NCBI GenBank assembly: GCA_025936045.1
Contig: JAICUB010000047.1
Span: forward strand, 1 to 47,588
Reading direction: 5' to 3'
Length of the DNA: 47,588 nt
Source of the DNA: Polyangiaceae bacterium
GTDB lineage: Bacteria > Myxococcota_A > Polyangia > Polyangiales > Polyangiaceae
Below the pieces are notes generated by a model. The model saw nothing but the letters and a program-made list of their open reading frames with translations, was not told the origin of the DNA and made no database searches. A program made the translations under genes and the position numbers. Positions 16,811 through 23,432 of the stretch are shown one piece after another. Position 1 is the first letter of the stretch. Each line of letters starts with the position of its first letter.

Positions 16811-17703
16811 TCGCCGTCCTTACCGCGCCCGAAGATTTTCGAGCCCGGCTCCACCGATTTCGTGATCCAGACGTTGCCGCCGATGATCGAGCCTTTGCCG
16901 ATCACCGTGTCGCCGCCCAGGATGGTCGCGCCGGAGTAGATGGTGACGTCGTCTTCGATCGTCGGGTGACGCTTTTTGGGGAGCGGTAGGACGCTGTGGG
17001 CTCGGCGCGTGCTGAGCGCGCCGAGCGTGACGCCCTGGTAGATCTTCACGTTCTTGCCGATGTGCGCCGTCTCGCCGATGACGACGCCGGTGCCGTGATC
17101 CATGAAAAACCCGGGGCCGATCGTGGCGCCGGGGTGGATGTCGACGCCCGTGCGCTCGTGCGCGTGGTACGCCATGATGCGCGGGATGATCGGCACGCCT
17201 TCGCGCTGCAGCGCGTGCGCGATGCGATGCGTGGTGATGGCCTCGACCGCGGGATAGCTGAACACGATCTCTTCGATGCTCGTCGCCGCGGGGTCGCCTT
17301 CGTAGGCGGCGACCACGTCGGCGTTGAGGACGCGCCGGAGCTCCGGCAGCCGCCCGAGAAGGCGGAGCACGACGTCCCCGGACCAGCCGGGCGCGTGTTG
17401 CGGGCCGCCGCGGAACGTCGCCTCGTACGAGACCGCGCGCGCGATTTGTTCGACCAGCGCCTCGTACGCCGGGTACATGTGCTCGCTCACGCCGTAGCGG
17501 AGGTTGTCCTTGTTGAGCGAGCGTGAGCTGTAAAACCCCATGTAGACGAGGGGCTTCAGGTGATTCAACGCCTGGACGACCGCGCGCTTGTTCGGCAGCG
17601 CCGCGCTTTCCAAATTGTTGATCTCGAGCTGCCCGTCGTAGCTCCCGACGACGGCGTCGATCGTCTGTTCGAGCTCCCGGATGCGGTCGGGTGCGGTGGG
17701 CAT
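16807..17703 (-). CDS. cysE: Serine O-acetyltransferase
   Basis: 298 residues, ATG start. Acetyl-CoA:L-serine transferase making O-acetylserine, the carbon acceptor for cysteine synthesis. The C-terminal left-handed beta-helix has the CysE signature: DIHPGATIGPGFFMDHGTG with the catalytic Asp/His pair, VVIGETAHIGKNVKIYQGVTLGA, KRHPTIEDDVTIYSGATILGG, and a terminal KSVEPGSKIFG. The long N-terminal helical region (about 1-160) is of the longer SAT type found in many environmental bacteria. A -10-like TATAAA lies six bases before the ATG with no Shine-Dalgarno sequence, so the mRNA may be leaderless. It is coupled to the HAD phosphatase gene by a four-base overlap. Confidence 0.93.
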   Translation of the reverse strand: MPTAPDRIRELEQTIDAVVGSYDGQLEINNLESAALPNKRAVVQALNHLKPLVYMGFYSSRSLNKDNLRYGVSEHMYPAYEALVEQIARAVSYEATFRGGPQHAPGWSGDVVLRLLGRLPELRRVLNADVVAAYEGDPAATSIEEIVFSYPAVEAITTHRIAHALQREGVPIIPRIMAYHAHERTGVDIHPGATIGPGFFMDHGTGVVIGETAHIGKNVKIYQGVTLGALSTRRAHSVLPLPKKRHPTIEDDVTIYSGATILGGDTVIGKGSIIGGNVWITKSVEPGSKIFGRGKDGD

Positions 17704-17709
17704 TCCGCT

Positions 17710-17715
17710 TTTATA
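17710..17715 (-). promoter_or_regulatory. TATAAA box placed for leaderless transcription of serine acetyltransferase
   Basis: On the minus strand the order is TATAAA, six bases, then ATG. A start site about seven bases after a -10 box would put the 5' end at the start codon. No purine-rich ribosome site fits in the interval. This is one of the very few TATA-like hexamers in this GC-rich window. Confidence 0.4.
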
Positions 17716-17771
17716 GCACCCGGCCCCACGCCGTCAGCGCCTCGAGCCGGCTGCAACCTCGAAGCGTCCCC

Positions 17772-19385
17772 TTAGTTCGTGGTCACGACGACGCCGAGAG
17801 TGGTCGTCGGCATCGTGCCCCTGTAGTCACGCACGGACTTCGGGAAGATCTGCTTATTCGACCAGTCGAGGCGATTGTCGAGCCGCAGAATCAGATAGTT
17901 CGCGGGCCGGTAGTCGAGCGTCAGCGTGCCGGACACGAGCTTTACGTCCTTCACGGGCGGGACGGACGGGTCGGGCGACGCGAATGCCCTCGCGATGCCG
18001 GTACCGTAAGCATCGGGATCGTTCAGATACTCGCCGCGCGCCGCGATCGCGAACTCGTCGACGAACGAGTACTTGGCGCCGAGCATCACGCCCCACCACG
18101 AATGCTGACCGAAGCGCGTCGGATCGGCCGCGTCACGCGCACGCTCGCTGTCCATGGTGGCATTGAGCTCTAGCGTCAACGCGTCGGTGGGGGTCAGGGT
18201 GGCGACGAAGTCGACCAGGTGCCGGAGGCCCTTCACGTTCGAGCTTCCGCGATCGACGGTCCCGGAGCTGGCGCGGCCCATGCCGTTCGAGCAGCCGGAG
18301 GGCACTGACGGGTCGAAGTGCTGCGTGGCGGCATCGCAATTGACGACGACGGAGTCGTCTTGCTCGGGCCCGCCGAGGTAGCCGAGCGAGGTCGCGAGCA
18401 GCGTCCCGCCGTCACCCGAACGCGGGAGATTCAACGCGAGCTGGAGGCCTACGTCCTTGCCGACGTTGTTGTCGATGCTGTTGTTCCAGCCGTTCACCAC
18501 CAAGCCGCGCAAGGAGAGCTCGTCGGTGAGTTGCGCGTTCACGCGCAGACCCGTGTGGAAGATCGGCTGGGTGAACCAGTATACGAGGCCGCGCGTGTAG
18601 TTCATGTTGTCCTGGCTGTCCGGGACTTCCGCGCCGTAGATGGTGTCGAACTTGCCGAAGTCGAAGGAGATCGCGGTCCACGGCTTCCACGAAGCGAATG
18701 CTTGCTTCACGAAGCTCAGGCCGACGGCGCTGTCGCAGGTGCCGCCGAGGCAGCTGCCGGCGATGCGCTGCGCCGAAGGGCCGAGGCGCAGCGAAATGGT
18801 GCCGCCGACGGGTTCGGCGGGGTAGGTCGCGTCGACGCCCGCCCAGCCGAGCGCGAACCCGTTCGCGGTGTCGTAGGCGCGGGTGATGCCGTTGGCGAGC
18901 GCGGGGGAATCCGTGACGCCGCTCGGACTCGTGTGCGGCTTCGGGAAATTCCAATTCACGCCCGCGTAGCCGTCCACGAAGGCGCGAAATTCGATCGCGT
19001 CGTACCAGGGGAGCGACTCCGTGTCGGGTCCGACTCCGTGAAGCACGGGCTCGGCTTGCTGCAACGGTGGCGTGTTGTCCACCGGGGGCATCACGTCGAT
19101 TGCGGGCGCGGGCGCGGGCGTGACCGGCGCGGGCGTCACCGGCGCAGGCGTGACGGGTTCGACGGGCGCGGATTCTGCGGGAGCCGGCGCCGGTTGCAGA
19201 GGGTTCGGCCGTGCGGGAAGCGGCGCCGGCACCGGTGCGGGGGGCGGGGGCGGTGAGGGCGCGGGCGGGACCGGCTGCGGCGGTGGCGGCGAGGGCGCGG
19301 GTTGGGCGCCGGCGAGCGTCGAACAGAGCAAGCCGCCAGCGAACGCAAGGGCCACGGAAGCGCGAGCCGTACTCGACCTCAGCAT
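17772..19385 (-). CDS. Outer-membrane beta-barrel, porin-like (OmpL/BBP2 type), with proline-rich N-terminus
   Basis: 537 residues. A signal peptide (1-27, ending AGAQ) is followed by a Pro/Ala-rich stretch (about 28-110) with repeated PAPVT units, then a barrel from about residue 125 to the end. The barrel contains alternating aromatic/polar strands such as EFRAFVDGYAGVNWNF, ISFDFGKFDTIYG, LVYWFTQPIFHTGLRVNAQL and YLILRLDNRLDW. The pattern FDFGKFDTIYGAEVPDSQ followed by YTRGLVYWFTQP matches the putative OmpL-like porin-2 family. The proline-rich part probably spans the periplasm or contacts peptidoglycan. It follows a cysteine-repeat lipoprotein on the same strand with an 81 bp gap. Transported solute is unknown. 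Confidence 0.83.
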   Translation of the reverse strand: MLRSSTARASVALAFAGGLLCSTLAGAQPAPSPPPPQPVPPAPSPPPPPAPVPAPLPARPNPLQPAPAPAESAPVEPVTPAPVTPAPVTPAPAPAIDVMPPVDNTPPLQQAEPVLHGVGPDTESLPWYDAIEFRAFVDGYAGVNWNFPKPHTSPSGVTDSPALANGITRAYDTANGFALGWAGVDATYPAEPVGGTISLRLGPSAQRIAGSCLGGTCDSAVGLSFVKQAFASWKPWTAISFDFGKFDTIYGAEVPDSQDNMNYTRGLVYWFTQPIFHTGLRVNAQLTDELSLRGLVVNGWNNSIDNNVGKDVGLQLALNLPRSGDGGTLLATSLGYLGGPEQDDSVVVNCDAATQHFDPSVPSGCSNGMGRASSGTVDRGSSNVKGLRHLVDFVATLTPTDALTLELNATMDSERARDAADPTRFGQHSWWGVMLGAKYSFVDEFAIAARGEYLNDPDAYGTGIARAFASPDPSVPPVKDVKLVSGTLTLDYRPANYLILRLDNRLDWSNKQIFPKSVRDYRGTMPTTTLGVVVTTN

Positions 19386-19466
19386 GATGTGCGCGAAGCT
19401 TTGCCCGAGCCCGGGCCGCGCGGGAAGCCAAAAAGCGCGACCGCACTGCTATTCGCGCGCCGAGCG

Positions 19467-20297
19467 TCAACCGAGCTGGCAAGCCGCGGTGCAGCCGCTA
19501 CCCGCGAAGTCCATGCCCGGGTCGCATTGCTCGTGGCCCAGCTGGATGATGCCGTCGCCGCAATACGGAGCGAAGGTGCAATCCGTGTTGCAGCCGCCGT
19601 AGGCCCCGTCGTTCTGCATGCCGTCGTCGCAGGCTTCGCCTTCGTCGACGACGCCGTCGCCGCAGTTCGGGAAGTTGATGCACGGCGCGCCCGGCGGAGC
19701 GCAGCGCCACCCGATTTCGACCGTGCACTCGGTGTTGCAGCCGTCGCCGCTCACGCTGTTGCCGTCGTCGCAAGCCTCGCCCGCGTTGACGACGCCGTCG
19801 CCGCAGAAGCCCATCGCAGGACCGCCGCCCACCGCCTCGGCAGCGCCGCCGGACGCGTTGGCGCTGCCGCCGGTCATCGCCGGACCTCCGCCCGCCGCGT
19901 TCCCGCTGCCGCCGGTCATCGCGGGACCGCCGCCGGTTGCCGTGGGAAAGCCGCCGCTGCCTTCGTCGTGATTGCCGGTGCCTCCGGACCCGCCGGCCAT
20001 GTCGGGGCTGCCGCCGGTCGCGCTCGGGCCGCCACCGCCCGTCATGTCGGGGTTGCCGCCGGTCGCGCTCGGGCCGCCGCCGGTCGCGTTCGTGATCCCG
20101 CCACTCCCCTCGTCGTGGTTGTCGGTCGAGCCGCCGGTCGCGTTCGTGCCCTGGTCCCCGCCGGTACCGCCGGTTTGGCCCATGGGTTGCGGCCGCGAGC
20201 CGAGGTCGACATCCGACGAGCAACCGGCCGCGGCGAGGCACAGCGCGAAGAACGAGTGAACGAGGAGGTGGGGTGCCGAAGGCTGCGTGAGTTTCAT
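19467..20297 (-). CDS. Lipoprotein with glycine-rich spacer and three myxobacterial cysteine repeats
   Basis: 276 residues. Signal peptide with lipobox AAGC (lipidated Cys26), a long spacer of TGG/GGP/ATGG units (about 40-160), then three disulfide-type repeats: FCGDGVVNAGEACDDGN, NCGDGVVDEGEACDDGM and YCGDGIIQLGHEQCDPG, each followed by a GCNTxC-type tail. These match the cysteine-rich repeat common in Myxococcota surface proteins (DUF4215-like, myxo_disulf_rpt). It is probably exposed on the cell surface; no enzymatic domain is present. It lies downstream of an ECF sigma factor and its membrane partner on the same strand, which may control it. The architecture parallels the LDLa lipoprotein at 10655-12049. 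Confidence 0.86.
   Translation of the reverse strand: MKLTQPSAPHLLVHSFFALCLAAAGCSSDVDLGSRPQPMGQTGGTGGDQGTNATGGSTDNHDEGSGGITNATGGGPSATGGNPDMTGGGGPSATGGSPDMAGGSGGTGNHDEGSGGFPTATGGGPAMTGGSGNAAGGGPAMTGGSANASGGAAEAVGGGPAMGFCGDGVVNAGEACDDGNSVSGDGCNTECTVEIGWRCAPPGAPCINFPNCGDGVVDEGEACDDGMQNDGAYGGCNTDCTFAPYCGDGIIQLGHEQCDPGMDFAGSGCTAACQLG
19864..20078 (-). repeat. Degenerate in-frame repeats coding the glycine-rich spacer
   Basis: Near-identical 36 bp blocks at 19998-20033 and 20043-20078 differ at one base and have a 45 bp period. A second pair of related blocks begins at 19864 and 19906 (42 bp period). All encode SATGG/PDMTGG/PAMTGG units. Confidence 0.75.
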
Positions 20298-20328
20298 GTT
20301 TACCCGTGGCGCGAAGACGGTCGCGTGA

Positions 20329-21039
20329 TCACTGGTCGGTGCCGGCGCCCGCGAGGGTTTCGAGCTCGGCTCGTTTGGCGCTGCGTGGAAATTGGACGAT
20401 GAAGTGCCGCGCTTGCCTGCGCGCGTCGTCCTTACGCCCGAGAGCGAGCAGGGCTTGAATCAATTCGAGGCTCGCTTCTTCGGCAAGGGGACTCGCGGGA
20501 TAGCGGTGCCGGAACGCGTTCAGGCGTGGGATCGCGAGGCCCGGACTTTCGCCGACGAGGGCTTCCGCCTCGCTATACGCGGCGACCTCTTCGGCCAAGC
20601 TCGACGGCGAGTCGTGGGCCGGGGTCGCGCTCGCGCGCTCAGCTGCAGGCGAGCGCGGCAATTCGGGAACCGGGTTCACGCTCGCGACGCTCGGGGCGCG
20701 CATTTCCGGCGGCGCGGAGCGCAGCAGCGGCGCCGCGGGTTTCGCCGTGGGCCGAGGCTTCTGCGCGCTCGGCGCGGGTACGCTCGGCGCGGTACTCGAG
20801 CTCGTATGGCGCCAAAGTGCGAGCGTTTTTCCGAGCTGCGGTGCTCCCACGACGGCGAGCGCGGCCGCGCTGGTGGTGAGGGCCACGGCCATGGCGAGTA
20901 CGAGAGGTCGCGCTCGGCGCGGGCGCTTCCACTCGGCGCCGGCGAGCACCGCACGGCGCACGCGCTCCGACGCACCCGCCAACGGCTCCGTCGTGAGCAG
21001 AGCTCGCGCGGTTTCGAGCGCTTGATTCACTTCGGTCAT
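20329..21039 (-). CDS. Probable anti-sigma factor with one membrane helix and a periplasmic helical repeat domain
   Basis: 236 residues, ATG start overlapping the sigma-factor stop by four bases (ATGA). Residues 1-43 form a short basic cytoplasmic region, followed by a single membrane helix (about 45-66). Then comes a Pro/Ala/Ser-rich linker (80-150) and a TPR-like helical end, EEVAAYSEAEALVGESPG...PLAEEASLELIQALLALGRKDDARRQARHFIVQFP. This layout, coupled to an ECF sigma factor, is common in Myxococcota. No classical zinc anti-sigma motif (HxxxCxxC) is visible, so its anti-sigma role is inferred from context. It could instead be a tol-pal/YbgF-like periplasmic TPR protein. Confidence 0.75.
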   Translation of the reverse strand: MTEVNQALETARALLTTEPLAGASERVRRAVLAGAEWKRPRRARPLVLAMAVALTTSAAALAVVGAPQLGKTLALWRHTSSSTAPSVPAPSAQKPRPTAKPAAPLLRSAPPEMRAPSVASVNPVPELPRSPAAERASATPAHDSPSSLAEEVAAYSEAEALVGESPGLAIPRLNAFRHRYPASPLAEEASLELIQALLALGRKDDARRQARHFIVQFPRSAKRAELETLAGAGTDQ

Positions 21040-21632
21040 GGCTTCGGCTCCCCGGTGCTGAACGTCGCGCGCCAGAGCCGCTCGAACTCGGCACGCGCAA
21101 GGCGCTGGCGCGAGCGCAGCGTGTTGTACGGAATCTCGAGCACCGCTGCCGCCGAGCGTGGCTCGAGCCCTTCGAGCTCGGTGAGGACGAGCGTGTCACG
21201 CAGCTTCGCGCTCATGCGCGCGAGCACGCCGCGGACTTGCTTGGCCGCTTCGTCGCGACAGAGCGCCGTCTCGGGCGTGTGCTCCTCGATGCTGCGGCCC
21301 GCCCACGAGCGCTCGACGAGCCAGGCGCGGAGCCGCCGCACCCGCCGCCAGCGGTAGTGCTCGTGCACCACGCGCACGACGACCGCCGTGAGCCACGCAC
21401 GCGGATTCTCCAGCGTGTCGAGCTCGGCTTGCTTCTGCAGCGCGACGCCGAAGACTTGCTGGGCGAGGTCCTCGATTTCGGCGGGGTCCACGCCGAAGCG
21501 CGCGACGAGCGCATGGACGCGCGCGAACTCACGCGCGTAGAGCCGCTCGAACGCGCGCTCACCGGCGCGGGGCTTCGCCTCGGGATCGGCGAGCCGCTCG
21601 AGCGACGGTTCGGTGCATGAGCCTTCCACCAA
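21036..21632 (-). CDS. ECF-type RNA polymerase sigma factor
   Basis: 198 residues, start TTG at 21632 or GTG at 21629. Region 2 is seen in AFERLYAREFARVHALVARFGVDPAEIEDLAQQVFGVAL, followed by NPRAWLTAVVVRVVHEHYRWRR. Region 4 is TLVLTELEGLEPRSAAAVLEIPYNTLRSRQRLARAEFERL, an HTH for -35 recognition. There is no region 1.1 or 3, as expected for ECF factors. It is translationally coupled to a downstream single-pass protein that is probably its regulator. Likely targets include the two surface-protein genes downstream; there is no visible autoregulatory -35 element I can name. Confidence 0.92.
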   Translation of the reverse strand: MVEGSCTEPSLERLADPEAKPRAGERAFERLYAREFARVHALVARFGVDPAEIEDLAQQVFGVALQKQAELDTLENPRAWLTAVVVRVVHEHYRWRRVRRLRAWLVERSWAGRSIEEHTPETALCRDEAAKQVRGVLARMSAKLRDTLVLTELEGLEPRSAAAVLEIPYNTLRSRQRLARAEFERLWRATFSTGEPKP

Positions 21633-21712
21633 CGCGTGTCCACTCCATGGTGACTCGAGCGCTCGGGTTTGATCACTCGCCGCGGAAGCGCGCCCCGAAC
21701 CGCCGTAAATGC

Positions 21713-22801
21713 TCAGAATTCAGGGCTCGACCAGCTGAGGTTCGGGCCGAGCTGGCAGCCGAAGGCGGGCCCGTCGCCGATATTCCCGTCGGGAACGACC
21801 ACGTAGCGCTCGCGCGTGAGGAGCGCGTGGCAGCCGAGCTCTGCGCCCACGGTCAGCCACGCGGTGCGTGCGGCCCGCACCACGATGCCGCCTTCGACGA
21901 GCGGTGCCGTGAGGTGACGCACGGGGCCGTCGAGATCGAGGGCGCGCGAGCGCGACCGCGCCGCGCCGAAACCGAGCCACGGAACCAGCTGCGCCGCTCC
22001 GCCGAAATAGCGCGCGACACGCATGGCGACGCGCGCCTCGGAGCGGAGCACGCGATCGGGAGCGCTCCGCAGCGTGGCGGCGGCCTCGGCGACGGCGTGG
22101 AGCTCGAGCGAGAGGCGCGGCGCGCCGAAGTAGAGCGCTGCGCCGAGCTGCCCGAACGGGGCGACAGCGGTCGGCGCCGCGTAGGCGTCGGCGCCGACGC
22201 CGAGCGTGAGCACGAGATTGTGGCGGGAGCGCTCCGCAGCGGCGTGCGGCGGAGCGACGACCGCGGCGGGCTTTTCGACGGCGATTGCATGCGGCGGCGC
22301 GGTGCCGGAGGTGTCGGGCGCGTTCGGCGCGCTTTCCGCGGCGGCGTGCGGCGGCGTCCGGCGCTCTTCGGCCGCTGCGCGCGCCTCGGAGGCGGCCGCT
22401 GGAGCCGGTGCCGGCCGCGCCGATACGATCGCCGAGGTGTCGTCGGGGGGATGTCCTTTGTCGATGAGCTCGACGAAGAACGCTTCGGTGACGAGCGCGA
22501 CGACGTCGGCGATCGCGGCGCAGTCGTCGCTCGCGACGAAGCGATCGAGCAGCGCGCGGCCGTCGCCGTCGCCGAGAACGAATTCGGCGTAGCCGTGCCC
22601 GGAGCGCACGGTCAGCCGATAGCCCCGCGCGGCGTCTGGCAGCGCACGCGCCGCGAGAGCCGTGACGACTTGCGCCTGCGTCGGGCAAGTGCCGCCGACG
22701 CTGACCCCGCCGAGCGTCTGCGCCGAGACGTTCGGCGCCCGCAGCACTACGAGCGCGGCGACGGACCCCGCACCCCACCAAAATTTCGTTGGACGGGTCA
22801 G
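21713..22801 (-). CDS. Secreted or outer-membrane protein with C-terminal beta-strand region; probable CTG start
   Basis: The safe frame starts at a GTG at 22747, but that would cut through a signal peptide. In frame upstream lies TRPTKFWWGAGSVAALVVL ending at a VSA-Q cleavage site, and the only plausible start for it is CTG at 22801. That CTG overlaps the preceding stop as CTGA, the same geometry as the other coupled genes here. This gives 362 residues. The exported N-terminal domain (about 40-120) has a Cys pair (SVGGTCP and SDDCAA). A Pro/Ala linker (about 125-190) follows, then a region of alternating strands (NLVLTLGVGADAYAA, ALYFGAPRLSLELHAV, WLTVGAELGCHALL) ending in NLSWSSPEF, which fits an outer-membrane barrel C-terminus. 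Function unknown; it sits upstream of the ECF sigma gene. Confidence 0.75.
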   Translation of the reverse strand: MTRPTKFWWGAGSVAALVVLRAPNVSAQTLGGVSVGGTCPTQAQVVTALAARALPDAARGYRLTVRSGHGYAEFVLGDGDGRALLDRFVASDDCAAIADVVALVTEAFFVELIDKGHPPDDTSAIVSARPAPAPAAASEARAAAEERRTPPHAAAESAPNAPDTSGTAPPHAIAVEKPAAVVAPPHAAAERSRHNLVLTLGVGADAYAAPTAVAPFGQLGAALYFGAPRLSLELHAVAEAAATLRSAPDRVLRSEARVAMRVARYFGGAAQLVPWLGFGAARSRSRALDLDGPVRHLTAPLVEGGIVVRAARTAWLTVGAELGCHALLTRERYVVVPDGNIGDGPAFGCQLGPNLSWSSPEF

Positions 22802-23379
22802 TGTTCGACGATGCGGCTGCGCGTGAGCTCCCAGCCGTGTGCAGTCTTTTTGAGGTACGCCGTGCCGCGAATGCCTTCGATGTCGTAGCGGTAGCTCACC
22901 GACGCTTCATTGCCCTTGATGTCGATGTCGGTGACGACGAGGACCGGGTCCTTCTTGCTCGTGGGCGGCGAGGTGACGACGACGGGCTTGGTCGCTTTGA
23001 CGAGCTCGATGTTTTGTGGGACGGCGCTGCCGGCGATTTTGAGAGGGAAGCGGCCCGGCTCGCCGAGCTTCAAGTATTGATCGAGCTCGGTGTCGTCGAC
23101 CGTGAGCTGCAGGATGGCGTGCGTGTCGTCGCCCTGGCTCGACGGACTCGCCTCGGTGCCCTTGGGGTCCCCGGCGGATTGACGAACGTTGTCGAGCGGC
23201 TTGTTGTCGGGCTTCGGCGGCGGTTGCTCGTCGCCGCCCTCTTCCGGCTGCGGCGTTTCGCTTTCGTCAGCCGCCGAGTGTTCGTGCTCGTGCCGGCCCG
23301 ACGTCGCGCAGGCCGCGAGCGCGAGCGCGAACCCGAAGAAAATCCCTTTGGATCGCGAGCTCCCAATCAACCCGTCCAT
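22798..23379 (-). CDS. Lipoprotein of unknown function
   Basis: 193 residues from the ATG at 23379. Signal peptide GIFFGFALALAAC gives lipidated Cys24. A His/Glu segment (HEHEH, 30-34) and a Pro/Glu/Asp-rich spacer (35-85) follow. The C-terminal compact domain (about 86-193) is beta-rich: AILQLTVDDTELDQYLKLGE, VVVTDIDIKGNEASVSYRYDIEGIRGTAYLKK. The HEHEH could bind metal but there is no supporting domain. The start is 53 bp downstream of the double-VWA gene, so it may be the distal gene of the MoxR operon. The frame is open far upstream but only as antisense shadow. I do not recognise a family. Confidence 0.78.
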   Translation of the reverse strand: MDGLIGSSRSKGIFFGFALALAACATSGRHEHEHSAADESETPQPEEGGDEQPPPKPDNKPLDNVRQSAGDPKGTEASPSSQGDDTHAILQLTVDDTELDQYLKLGEPGRFPLKIAGSAVPQNIELVKATKPVVVTSPPTSKKDPVLVVTDIDIKGNEASVSYRYDIEGIRGTAYLKKTAHGWELTRSRIVEH

Positions 23380-23432
23380 GACGTGAGACGGTACACCAGC
23401 CGCGACGCGGAGGTCGAGAGCGGACGCGGGCG

